Shown here: positions 50,425-58,571 of the stretch, piece by piece
Position numbering within the stretch: the first letter of the stretch is position 1
How the letters are laid out: each line of letters starts with the position of its first letter
Source: Symbioplanes lichenis
GTDB taxonomy: Bacteria; Actinomycetota; Actinomycetes; Mycobacteriales; Micromonosporaceae
Direction: 5' to 3'
Assembly (NCBI RefSeq): GCF_030709675.1
Contig: NZ_JAUZQD010000011.1
Span: 62,001-126,000 of the forward strand
Length of the DNA: 64,000 bases
The notes under the pieces: generated by a model
The model's database searches: none
The model's input: only the letters and a program-made list of their open reading frames with translations
What the model was told of the DNA's origin: nothing
Translations under genes and position numbers: made by a program

Positions 50425-52269
50425 TCAACTCTCGGTTCGGCGGGCCAGCTGATCCAGCACCTCGCGCAGCGTCTCGCGGCTCTTGCCGAGCTGATCGCCG
50501 GTCCACCGCTCCTCCAGCGCGATCCCGGTGCCGTCGTGAAGCCGCAGATCGGCCCGGATCGGGCTCCGCTTGGTGACCGTCACGCCCCGGACCACTTCGA
50601 ACGGCACGAAGCGGAAGCGGGCGGCCAGCTCCTCGGGCTGGTAGAGGTCGAGCAGCTGCTGCAGTCGCTTGTCGCCGTCGTCCGTCTTCTTGCCGGGCGC
50701 CGGGGCGAGAACGAAGCCGCGGTTCAGCAGGACCAGATCGCACTCGCCGCCGTCGACCCTCACGTTGGCCAGCGCACCGATGACGCTCGCGCCCCGGCCG
50801 GTCGCCGCCCGCTCGACGAACGACGCCGCCTCGATCCGCACACCCCGCTCCGCGAGCCGCGCCCGGGCCTCGTCCAGCGTGGCCGGATCCACCGCCAGCG
50901 CCGCGATCTCGGCGAAGTCCAGCTCCGCCCCCTGCGCGTCGACCAGCTTGACCGGCTCCGACCACGACATCTGCCAGAAGGCGACGCCGGAGCGGACCGC
51001 CGTCAGGGTCAGCAGCAGATCCATCCGCCCGGCGAACGCCGCCGCGGCCTCCTTGCGCGTGGCGTTCGGCTGGAACTCCTCCGCCAGCTCGCCCAGGCGC
51101 CCCGCCGCCACGAGATCGAACAGCGGGCCCAGGCCCGGCTCCTCGACGCCGGTGAGCCGGGCGAGCGACCGGAAGACGCGGTCGGCCGTGCTCTGCAACC
51201 CCGCCGTCGTCGCCGCCGCGATGAACTGCGGCCAGGGCAGCACCTGCCGGTTCTCCACCGCCACCACTTCGCGCTGCAGGGCGACGCCGGCCTCCCGCAG
51301 CGACGGCAGCAGCGCTCCGGCGGGCCGGTCGTCCACCGGGTGGTCCGTACGCGGGGCGGCCTGCATGATCGCGATGCGCTCCCCGATCGACGGGTGCGTG
51401 CTCCAGCGCGACCGCTCATGCTCCGGCTCCTGCTCGCGCAACCCGGCGAGCTCCTCGTGCCGGGCCGCCACGAGCTGTCCGAAGCCGCCGAAGAGGTCGT
51501 CCGGGGCGTAGCCGGCCTCCCAGCCCGGGGCGACGTACCGCTGGAAAAAGAAGTCCCACGCGGCGTCCAGGACCGGCATCTCCCGCAGGGCCGACATGGC
51601 CGCGGCGGGGCCTGCCACCCGTACGGACGCCTGGTCGGCCTCGCGCTCCTGACGCCGGGAGGCGGCGTTGTCGACGAGCAGGTAGAGCCGCGAGTAGCCG
51701 CGGAACACCCAGCCCACCGGGTTCCACTTGCCGATCCGGCCGAGCGTGACCCCGATCGCGATGCGCCCCCGGTACGCGACCGCGCCGAGACTGGTGTGCC
51801 GGCCCGAGTAGTGCCCGAGTTCGTGGGCGACCACCGAGCGCAGCTGGTCCACGCTCAGCGCCGTCAGCAGCGGCAGGCCCAGGTAGAGCCGGCGCCGCCC
51901 GCCCAGCAGGCCCAGCGCCCTGCCCTCCTCGTTCACCGCCGCGTTGACCTCCGGAACGAGCCGGATCTCGTCGGGCATCCGGGTGCCGACCTCGTCCGCC
52001 AGCGACCGGACCGCCGCCCACAGCTCGGGCGCGTCCGCCGGGCTCACGATCAGGCCGTGCGGCGGCTCGGGCCGGGCCCGGATCGCCCGCCACAGCCCGG
52101 CGAAGGTGGCGCCGACCGCGATGACGAGCGGGAGGCCGAGCTTGAATCCGATGGCGGCCGTGCTCTCGACGCCCACCCAGATCGCGAGCGCCAAGACGGC
52201 GGCGAGCTGGACGAGAGCGACGACATAGAAACCGATCAGCATCGCCAGCGAGGCGGCTGCGCGCAGCAT
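50425..52269 (-). CDS. M48-family membrane zinc metalloprotease
   Basis: A 614-residue protein. Two N-terminal membrane spans (MLIGFYVVALVQLAAVLALA and LGLPLVIAVGATFAGLWRAI) precede the protease domain. The zinc motif is H149-E-L-G-H153 in VVAHELGHYSGRH, and the third ligand Glu is in RQEREADQASVRV. STHPSIGERIAIM is the conserved C-terminal family segment at about 300. A further 300 residues form a long cytosolic extension containing a repeated helical part and FRFVPFEVVRGVTVTKRSPI. HtpX/Ste24 relatives degrade membrane proteins. The extension is longer than usual and of unknown role. Confidence 0.9.
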   Translation of the reverse strand: MLRAAASLAMLIGFYVVALVQLAAVLALAIWVGVESTAAIGFKLGLPLVIAVGATFAGLWRAIRARPEPPHGLIVSPADAPELWAAVRSLADEVGTRMPDEIRLVPEVNAAVNEEGRALGLLGGRRRLYLGLPLLTALSVDQLRSVVAHELGHYSGRHTSLGAVAYRGRIAIGVTLGRIGKWNPVGWVFRGYSRLYLLVDNAASRRQEREADQASVRVAGPAAAMSALREMPVLDAAWDFFFQRYVAPGWEAGYAPDDLFGGFGQLVAARHEELAGLREQEPEHERSRWSTHPSIGERIAIMQAAPRTDHPVDDRPAGALLPSLREAGVALQREVVAVENRQVLPWPQFIAAATTAGLQSTADRVFRSLARLTGVEEPGLGPLFDLVAAGRLGELAEEFQPNATRKEAAAAFAGRMDLLLTLTAVRSGVAFWQMSWSEPVKLVDAQGAELDFAEIAALAVDPATLDEARARLAERGVRIEAASFVERAATGRGASVIGALANVRVDGGECDLVLLNRGFVLAPAPGKKTDDGDKRLQQLLDLYQPEELAARFRFVPFEVVRGVTVTKRSPIRADLRLHDGTGIALEERWTGDQLGKSRETLREVLDQLARRTES

Positions 52270-52334
52270 GGTTCCGGTGTTCCTTCCCCCGTGTTTGTGG
52301 CGGGGAAACTACCGGACCCTAAGATCCCTGCGCC

Positions 52335-53267
52335 ATGTGGCCTTTCACGAAAAAGCCGACGCTCGATCCAACCTTTGGGGACGAAGAGGCACAAGCATTC
52401 CAAGCGGCAGTCCGCAGTGGAGATTGGCGGGCGACGCGCGACCTGCTCGCCGCCACCGGCGACACCAACCGGCGCAGTACGTACCTCGGGCTGCTCACCG
52501 CCGGAAATCCCTCATGGATCGCCGAGTGGATCGCCGCCGAGCCGGACTCGGCCCCGGCCCAGCTCGTCAAGGGCGTCACGATGACCCAGTGGGCCTGGGA
52601 GGCGCGCACCGCCCGCCTGGCCAAAGACGTCAGCAGCGAGCAGTTCGCCACCTTCTTCCGCCGCCTCAAGCTGGCCGAGGACGCCCTGGACGCGGCCCTC
52701 GCCCGCGACCCCAAGGAAGCGCTCGCCTGGTCGGCGCTCATCACCACGTCGATGGGCCGGCAACTCGGCCTGGAGGAGTCACGGCGGCGCTTCGAGCAGG
52801 CGGCCGCCATCGAACGCTGGCACGGCCCGGCCCACTTCACCCTGCTCAACCAGCTGCACCAGAAGTGGAGCGGCGTCCAGGACGCGGCGCTCGACTTCGC
52901 CCGGGAGACGGTCGCCGCCATGCCCCCGGGCAGCCGGCTCGGCGCCATGATCCCCATCGCCCACTTCGAGCGGGCCCTCCGGTCCGGCGACGACGGATAC
53001 TTCAAGCGGCCGGACGTGATCGCCGACGTGCACGCCGCGGCGGAGAAATCGGTGCTGCACCCAGGATTTGAGCGCGGGCTCGGGGCGCAGGGGAGCCACG
53101 GGTGGTTCGCAATCGTGGCCCTCGGCGCGGGCAACTGGGCCGGGGCGGCGTGGCACTTCGACGCGATCGGCGACACACCGGCCGAGTACCCGTGGGGATA
53201 CTACGGCAACGCGGCGAAGGTGTACGCGCGGCGGCGGGCGGAGGCGTACTCGTACGCGGGCCGGTGA
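52335..53267 (+). CDS. Helical-repeat protein of unknown function
   Basis: A 310-residue soluble protein. It begins MWPFTKKPTLDPTFGDEEAQ and is built of TPR-like helix pairs (AFQAAVRSGDWRATRDLLAA, KLAEDALDAALARDPKEALA, WSALITTSMGRQLGLEESRR). The C-terminal part is Trp/Tyr/Gly-rich (GSHGWFAIVALGAGNWAGAA). Similar actinobacterial proteins are annotated as DUF4034-like; I am not certain. No partner gene is adjacent; the M48 gene is divergent, 65 bp away. Confidence 0.75.
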   Translation: MWPFTKKPTLDPTFGDEEAQAFQAAVRSGDWRATRDLLAATGDTNRRSTYLGLLTAGNPSWIAEWIAAEPDSAPAQLVKGVTMTQWAWEARTARLAKDVSSEQFATFFRRLKLAEDALDAALARDPKEALAWSALITTSMGRQLGLEESRRRFEQAAAIERWHGPAHFTLLNQLHQKWSGVQDAALDFARETVAAMPPGSRLGAMIPIAHFERALRSGDDGYFKRPDVIADVHAAAEKSVLHPGFERGLGAQGSHGWFAIVALGAGNWAGAAWHFDAIGDTPAEYPWGYYGNAAKVYARRRAEAYSYAGR

Positions 53268-53446
53268 GGTGAGCCGGTCGCCGGCTTACGAGGATACGCC
53301 CGGCAACTCCGGGCGTTTCTCAGTCTGATGTTCGCGCCATCACTTCACCCACCGCCGTGGACGAGCCCGCCGCAGAAAATCCCTCGCCGCCACCGCAATC
53401 TCGTTACGCGTCCGAAATGGCTTCGCCGGTCAGCTTGAGCGTCGGT

Positions 53447-53510
53447 TGTCAGTCACTTTCAGCGCCGCTCGTTTTCGCGGCGGCTCCGTGCCGGTGAGTT
53501 TCAGCGCCAC
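53447..53510 (+). mobile_element. Solitary IS21-like terminal repeat
   Basis: TGTCAGTCACTTTCAGCGCC (53447-53466) and GGTGAGTTTCAGCGCCAC (53493-53510) share the TTTCAGCGCCAC-type core of the IS21-like ends at 54197 and 54610. Two sub-repeats at one end are usual for IS21. No transposase accompanies it, so it is a remnant end. Confidence 0.5.
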
Positions 53511-53548
53511 TCCGGTAGCTCCTGTTGTTGACCGTAGCGAAGATCGCC

Positions 53549-54100
53549 TTACAAGGGCGGTAGTCGATCATTCGGGTCGGGCGATCGACGCTCTGTCAAC
53601 CAGAACAGGTAGATCCGAAGGTCGGCATGGAGTGGTCCGTCCAAGTACGACGCGAAGTCTCGGAGGCCAGCTGCGGCCTCTTGCTCGTCGGCGCGGTCAC
53701 TCGTGGCCCACCGCTGGTGTTGCTGCTCGAGGTGTTCGGCAACGCGGTTTCGCTCTTGCCACCAGGCGCGAACGGTCTCAGGGGTCCAACGCTCGTCGCC
53801 GTTGCAGCCGTAACCGCCGAACGGGTCCGCCCATGCGGCCTCGGCGATTGCTTTCACCTCGTTCGCCGTACGCGGCTGGTGGTATACGAACTCGGTGAAG
53901 TATTCGCCGCCGTAGAGGACATGACCAGGGGCGTGCAGCCGGCCGGTCCAGCAGGTGTCCGTCTAGCCTGTCCAGAACGGGCCGGGAACGTTGAGCCAGA
54001 GAAGGTCGTCCCAGCGGCCCTTGAACTCCGCCCGTTGGTCGGGCGTCAAGGCAGTTGTCGGATCCCAGTACAGCGACACAATGGCCGACTCTATCGCCAT
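53549..54100 (-). pseudogene. Hypothetical gene interrupted by one in-frame TAG
   Basis: A single reading frame runs from an ATG at 54100 (MAIESAIVSLYWDPTTALTP) through WDDLLWLNVPGPFWTG, hits a TAG at 53963-53965, then continues in the same frame without a shift (TDTCWTGRLHAPGHVLYGGE, YFTEFVYHQPRTANEVKAIA) to a TAA at 53549. Both sides look like conserved protein, and the composition does not change at the stop. The last 102 residues can also start at a GTG at 53857. The simplest reading is a recent nonsense mutation in a gene of unknown function next to insertion-sequence debris. Readthrough is possible but unsupported. Confidence 0.65.
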
Positions 54101-54196
54101 GTCGACGTCGATGATCAGCAAAGTTTGTGCCAGCGACCTCGTGTTTGTTACTGAGATCGAGCGCTACGGGAACACCGCCCGATCGGGTGGATGCAA

Positions 54197-54610
54197 TGTC
54201 AGCGAGTTTTCAGCGCCACCGTCGGCGGTGGGAGCATCGCCGGGTCGGGTCGGAGGTCCGCCGATGCCGCGAATGTCGAAGGTCGAACTGTTCGCGGCGA
54301 TCCGCAAAGTTTCGCGGGCGGGTGTCCGGGCGGCGGCGTTCTTACCGGCACCATCCGCTACGACAACGTGAAAACGCAGTCGCTCAGGTCCTCGGGTTCT
54401 CTCGCCAGCGGGTGGAGACGGCCCGATGCGTTTGGGTCGGCCGGCGGTTCCGGGTCCAGCTACACGCCTCCGACCCCGTCGCGCTGCCGGGAGTAACCGC
54501 GGTGGTGCAAGCGCGCGCCCTCGCCCGCCTGCACTTGAAAGCCCGACCGGCGCGTCATGCCCCGACAGAACCTGTGACTGACAGGGGGTGGCGCTCAAAA
54601 CTCACCGACA
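54197..54610 (+). mobile_element. Decayed IS21-family element, 414 bp
   Basis: Left end TGTCAGCGAGTTTTCAGCGC (54197 on, continuing CACC) and the complement of the right end (54587-54610), TGTCGGTGAGTTTTGAGCGC then CACC, agree at 21 of 24 positions. Inside are pieces of the transposase IstA in three frames and nothing of istB. Most of the element is deleted. No target-site duplication is visible. Confidence 0.7.
54264..54500 (+). pseudogene. istA transposase fragments
   Basis: The frame at 54264 reads MPRMSKVELFAAIRKVSRAG, the typical start of IstA. After an internal deletion, GTIRYDNVKT near 54347 appears in a second frame and QVLGFSRQRVETARCVWV near 54385 in a third. These are successive parts of the IstA catalytic region, so the gene has a large deletion and at least two frameshifts. 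Confidence 0.7.
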
Positions 54611-54815
54611 TTGATCAGGCCGACGGGCCCGGGTCGGCGCTGAGAATCGGCTTCAAACGGCTCCCGTTCTCGCAGGCAGAATCATCGAAAGCCGCTGGCT
54701 CTCGGCACCGGCAACTGCGGGTTGTGGGACGGCGATCGCCACACGTCGTTTGCCTCAGGGGTGGGGTGGGCGGGCCGATGGGGTGCTCCGCTGATCGAAG
54801 GAGCGCGGAGAGACC

Positions 54816-55427
54816 ATGTTTTGTGCGAACTGCGGGGCTGCGGTAGCCGCTACGGCGGGGCAGTGCGGGGCTTGCGGGAGTCCTGTGGCGGGCGGCGGCT
54901 CGGGGATCTACGTGCCCGCGGGTGGAACGCCGCAGCCGTACGGGTATGCCGCGCCGCCGGAGACGCCGGGCTACGGGTATGTCGCGCCGGCGGAGACGTC
55001 CAGCCATGGGTATGCCGCAACGTCGGGCTATGGGTATGGGGCGCCTGAGGGGGCGCAGCAGTACGCGGGGCAGCCGTACGGATACGCCGTGCCGCCGGCG
55101 GCGCAGCAATACGCGGGGACCGCGCAGGCGTATCCGGGAGTCGCGCAGGCGTATCCCTATCAGGCGGTTCCGGCCTACGACCCGATGAATCCCTATGGGG
55201 CTTTCGCGCCGGCGCGGGCGACCGGCAACGGGTTCAGCATCGCGGCCATCGTGCTCGGCTGCGTTGCCGTGCTTTTCCTGCCGATTGTGTTCGGGCCGGC
55301 CGCGATCATTCTGGCGTCCGTCGGCAAGTCGCGGGGTGAGCGGCGGTCGACCGTGGCGTTGAGCGTGGCCGGCGGCGGGATGACACTCGGCTTCATCGTC
55401 GGCGTGCTGGTCGCCGTGCTGATGTGA
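54816..55427 (+). CDS. Zinc-ribbon DUF4190 membrane protein
   Basis: A 203-residue protein. The N-terminus has a zinc ribbon MFCANCGAAVAATAGQCGAC with two CxxC pairs. Residues 30-130 are a Pro/Tyr/Gly/Ala-rich linker with repeated YGYAAP and QQYAG units. The C-terminal DUF4190 domain has two membrane spans (GFSIAAIVLGCVAVLFLPIV and GGGMTLGFIVGVLVAVLM) joined by GKSRGERR. A good GGAGAG ribosome site precedes the ATG. Function is unknown; relatives are often near secretion or sporulation genes, which is not the case here. Confidence 0.85.
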   Translation: MFCANCGAAVAATAGQCGACGSPVAGGGSGIYVPAGGTPQPYGYAAPPETPGYGYVAPAETSSHGYAATSGYGYGAPEGAQQYAGQPYGYAVPPAAQQYAGTAQAYPGVAQAYPYQAVPAYDPMNPYGAFAPARATGNGFSIAAIVLGCVAVLFLPIVFGPAAIILASVGKSRGERRSTVALSVAGGGMTLGFIVGVLVAVLM

Positions 55428-55434
55428 AGAAAGA

Positions 55435-55602
55435 TCAGCCGGCCAGGCGGCGGCGGTTGGCGATCAGCTCGCGGAGGCGGGCGCCGCGCAGGCGGTGGGG
55501 CTGGGCCAGCTCGCGGGCCGACTTCGCGTCGGCGAGCGCGGCGAGGAGCTCGAGCCGGCGGCGACGACGATCCGGGTCGAGTCGCTGCGGTACGTGGGCC
55601 AT
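55435..55602 (-). CDS. Small basic hypothetical protein
   Basis: About 55 residues from the ATG at 55602 (MAHVPQRLDPDRRRRRLELL); the frame also opens at 55644. It is Arg-rich and helical, ending RGARLRELIANRRRLAG. It might bind nucleic acid. It is convergent with the DUF4190 gene, 7 bp apart. Confidence 0.5.
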   Translation of the reverse strand: MAHVPQRLDPDRRRRRLELLAALADAKSARELAQPHRLRGARLRELIANRRRLAG

Positions 55603-55732
55603 GAGGCCGAGACTGCCCAGCCGTCCGGCGTTCGTCAAGGGCATGTTCGGTCCGCCACTAAGGGAGTACCCATTGTCGCCGACAAATGGCGGCCAAAGCG
55701 GGCAAGGGGCTCATGCTAACGAGTGACGACGC

Positions 55733-56119
55733 TCACCAGAGGGGCCAGTCGTTGGTGGCGATCCAGTCCGCTGCCACGAAGCCCGCGGCCACCGAGAGGC
55801 CGACGCCCGAGATCAGGGCCACGCCGACGGCCACGCCGCGGTCGCCGAGGACTGCCAGGAAGACGGACACGAGCCAGGCGGTGACCGCGGCGGCGACGGT
55901 CCACCACGCGTACGTCGCGAGGCTGCGGGCCAGGGCGCCGAAGAGCACGAACCACAGGAGGCCGGCGCCGATCCCGGCCATGACCGGGCCCGCGGCGATG
56001 CGGTGCGGCTCGCGGTAGACCGGCCGCGGCGGCAAAGGCGGAGGGTATGACAAGGGCGACGGCGGACCGCCCGGCCAGCCCGGCGCGGTGTTTCCCCAGC
56101 CCCCCGGCACCTCGGTCAT
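55733..56119 (-). CDS. Small multi-span membrane protein
   Basis: A 128-residue protein with a Pro-rich cytosolic N-terminus (residues 1-40) and three membrane spans (GPVMAGIGAGLLWFVLFGAL, WWTVAAAVTAWLVSVFLAVL and GVALISGVGLSVAAGFVAAD). GGGAGG lies six bases before the ATG. No family is recognised. It is divergent from the M23 lipoprotein gene. Confidence 0.75.
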   Translation of the reverse strand: MTEVPGGWGNTAPGWPGGPPSPLSYPPPLPPRPVYREPHRIAAGPVMAGIGAGLLWFVLFGALARSLATYAWWTVAAAVTAWLVSVFLAVLGDRGVAVGVALISGVGLSVAAGFVAADWIATNDWPLW

Positions 56120-56224
56120 GCTGGCCCTCCCGATCGCCGCCGAGGCCCGCCTGACCTCGCCGGTTCCACCCTATCCAGGCTTCGCCGGTCTGCGCCCCGG
56201 ACCGACTTCTGTCACTATGGCGCG

Positions 56225-56962
56225 GTGCTTCTCCTGCGAAAACTCTCGGTCGTGACCGTCGCCGCCCTCTCGCTCGCCGCCTGCGGCGGGCAGGGTGACG
56301 GCTCGTCGGCCACCGCGACGCCGCAGTTCGTCGTGCCGTCGGAGACCTCGGCGGCGACGCCGGCGCCGAGCGAGACACCGGCCGCAACCACGCCGGCGCC
56401 GAGCAGCCCGGAGCCGGCGGCGACCTCCGCGAAAGCGACGGAAAAGCCGGAGAGCGTCAACTACACGTTCCCGGTCAAGTCCGACAACGTCGACTGGCAC
56501 GAGACCCACTCGAAGTACAAGGCGACCGACATCTTCGCCGACTGCGGCGAGCCGGTCGTCGCCACGACCAGCGGCGTGGTGCTCGAGATCACGACCAAGG
56601 ACGCCTACGTGAAGGGCCAGCCCGACGGTCCCCTGAACGGCGGGCTGGCGGTGTCGCTGCTCGGTGACGACGGCGTGCGCTACTACGGGTCGCACCTGAG
56701 CAAGATCCAGTCCGGCATCGAGGCGGGGGTGCGCGTCACCTCGGGGCAACTGCTCGGCAAGGTGGGCCACACCGGCAACGCGAACGGCGTCTGCCACCTG
56801 CACTACGGCATCTCCCCGCCGTGCGCGAAGACCGGCGACTGGAAGGTCCGCCGCGGCGTCGTCTGGCCCTACAGCTATCTCGAGTCGTGGCGCAAGGGCG
56901 GCGAGAAGAGCCCGGTGGCCACGGTCAAGTCCTGGGAGAAGAGCCACGACTGCAAGGCGTGA
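56225..56962 (+). CDS. M23-type (LytM) lipoprotein
   Basis: A 245-residue lipoprotein beginning at a GTG. The lipobox is LAAC after RKLSVVTVAALS. A Pro/Thr/Ala linker (25-75) carries the domain away from the membrane. The LytM domain has HSKYKATDIFADCGEPVVAT with the first zinc His and Asp, HLSKIQSGIEAGVRV, and the HxH motif CHLHYGI. The residues needed for zinc are present, so peptidoglycan hydrolysis is plausible. It is convergent with the dinB-like gene, whose last base directly follows its stop. Confidence 0.88.
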   Translation: MLLLRKLSVVTVAALSLAACGGQGDGSSATATPQFVVPSETSAATPAPSETPAATTPAPSSPEPAATSAKATEKPESVNYTFPVKSDNVDWHETHSKYKATDIFADCGEPVVATTSGVVLEITTKDAYVKGQPDGPLNGGLAVSLLGDDGVRYYGSHLSKIQSGIEAGVRVTSGQLLGKVGHTGNANGVCHLHYGISPPCAKTGDWKVRRGVVWPYSYLESWRKGGEKSPVATVKSWEKSHDCKA

Positions 56963-57529
56963 TCAGGGCCGCCAAGGCTTCATCCAGTCGGTCTCCGGCC
57001 AGCCCTCGGCCGCGGCCATCAGCGGGTACGCGGTAGCGCCGTCGAACTGCTCGCGGATGATGTCGGCGTGCCCCGCGTGGCGGGCCGTCTCCTGGATCAG
57101 GTGCAGCAGGACCCACCGCACCGACCACGCGTCGATGTCCTTCGGATTCCACGGGACCGAGTGGTCGACGGGGACCGCCTGGCCCAGGTCGGCGATCTCG
57201 CTCACGGTCTTTTCCGTGTACGCCGCCACGCGCTCGTACTCGGCGAAGACGTCCTCGATCGTCTCGCCCTCCGCGAGGCGGAAGTTGTCCGCGTACGCCT
57301 GATAGTCGACAGGCTGCGGCTGTTGCCGGACCGTGTCGATCCAGCCCCGCTCGGTGGACGCGCAGTGCTTGATCAGCCCGCCGACCGACAACGGGCTCGC
57401 GGTCGGCGTGGCTCGGAGCTGCTCGGTGCTGAGCCCGTACGCGGTGAGCCGCAACACGTATCGCATCTGCGCGAGATAGGCGAGCAGACCCTCGCGCTCA
57501 TCGCTGATGGCGCCGACCTGACCGGGCAT
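56963..57529 (-). CDS. DinB-family (DUF664) protein
   Basis: A 188-residue protein of the DinB/YfiT four-helix superfamily: LLAYLAQMRYVLRLTAYGLS, SVGGLIKHCASTERGWIDTV and LLHLIQETARHAGHADIIRE. The His residues H54, H142 and H146-like positions match the family's metal triad. Members include mycothiol-dependent S-transferases; the substrate here is unknown. AGGAG precedes the ATG. Confidence 0.9.
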   Translation of the reverse strand: MPGQVGAISDEREGLLAYLAQMRYVLRLTAYGLSTEQLRATPTASPLSVGGLIKHCASTERGWIDTVRQQPQPVDYQAYADNFRLAEGETIEDVFAEYERVAAYTEKTVSEIADLGQAVPVDHSVPWNPKDIDAWSVRWVLLHLIQETARHAGHADIIREQFDGATAYPLMAAAEGWPETDWMKPWRP

Positions 57530-57562
57530 GACGAGTCTCCTCTCGAGAGGTGGACCCTCAGG

Positions 57563-58492
57563 CTAGGAACCGCTGCGGTCAGTTTCCGGCCGCTTTCCGA
57601 CCAGAACAGGTCCGATTTCGGTGAGCCAGCCGCCGGCCCGCCCGAGCGCCAGCAGAGCCGCCGGATCCGGCTCGACCTCTACCGTCGAAAACGTCGTCGC
57701 GGGCCACTCCCGGCGCAACAGCCCCGGACGCTCCAAGAGCGGCGTGAGCGCGGCGATCGGATCCTCGGCGCCCAGCGCGTCCCGGTACGCCGACAGCGCC
57801 CCGATGACCGTCGACAGGTTCTCCGCCGTGGGGCCCGCGTTGCCCCCGCACATGGCGGCGATCAACTCCGCGCGGGTCGCCGCGACCCGCGTACCGTCGC
57901 GAAAGGAGCCGGCGGCAAGCGTCGCCGCCTGCGCCTGCCCCTCCAGCAGCCCGCTCAGGGCCGTGGCGAGCAGATGCGGCACGTGGCTGATCCGCGCGAC
58001 CGCCTGATCGTGCTCGGCCGCGGTGGCGGGCACCACGCGCGCGCCCAGCGACGTGATCAGCCCCGCGAGCGTCAGCCAGTCGTCGAGATCGGTCTCCGGC
58101 TCCAGGCACAGCACCCAGGCGCAGCCGTCGAAGAGGTGCGGGTCGGACGCGGCGAAGCCCGATGACTCCGTACCCGCCATGGGGTGACCGCCGACGAACC
58201 GCGGGTGCGCGACCGCAGCCCGAGCCGGCCCCTTCACGGACGTGACATCGGTGACGATGCCCGGGAAGCCCGCGAGCTCGGCGCCCACGCCGGCCAGCGC
58301 GGGCAACGGTACGGCCAGGACGGCGACCGAGGCGTCGGCGAGTGCGGCGGGGATGGTGCCGGCGACCGGGAAGCCCGCGGCCGCAGCGGCTGACCCGTCG
58401 ACGTCGTAGCCGGTCACGCGGTGCCCACGGGCGGCGAGAGCCCGCAGCAGAGAGCCGCCGATGAGACCGAGACCGAGCACAGTGACGTTCAC
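57563..58492 (-). CDS. tyrA: Prephenate dehydrogenase
   Basis: About 309 residues from the GTG at 58492 (VNVTVLGLGLIGGSLLRALA), which places the dinucleotide-binding loop GLGLIGGS at the N-terminus. TDVTSVKGPARAAVAHPRFV, GGHPMAGTESSGFAASDPHL and HDQAVARISHVPHLLATALS are the TyrA substrate motifs. It oxidises prephenate to 4-hydroxyphenylpyruvate in tyrosine synthesis. There is no ACT domain. It is divergent from the beta-propeller gene, 79 bp apart. Confidence 0.93.
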   Translation of the reverse strand: MNVTVLGLGLIGGSLLRALAARGHRVTGYDVDGSAAAAAGFPVAGTIPAALADASVAVLAVPLPALAGVGAELAGFPGIVTDVTSVKGPARAAVAHPRFVGGHPMAGTESSGFAASDPHLFDGCAWVLCLEPETDLDDWLTLAGLITSLGARVVPATAAEHDQAVARISHVPHLLATALSGLLEGQAQAATLAAGSFRDGTRVAATRAELIAAMCGGNAGPTAENLSTVIGALSAYRDALGAEDPIAALTPLLERPGLLRREWPATTFSTVEVEPDPAALLALGRAGGWLTEIGPVLVGKRPETDRSGS

Positions 58493-58571
58493 GTCGGCAC
58501 TCTCGCACACGGGCAGGTGGCCCTCCGTACGAGGGCTATACCTGCACAAATGCCGCCGTTACGGTCAGGGC

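Noticed and set aside
54197..54610. Functional IS21 element
   Set aside because: istA is in three frames with a large deletion and istB is absent.
55603..55644. Upstream start for the small basic protein
   Set aside because: The 14 extra residues are unlike the rest and no ribosome site precedes them; the ATG at 55602 is preferred.
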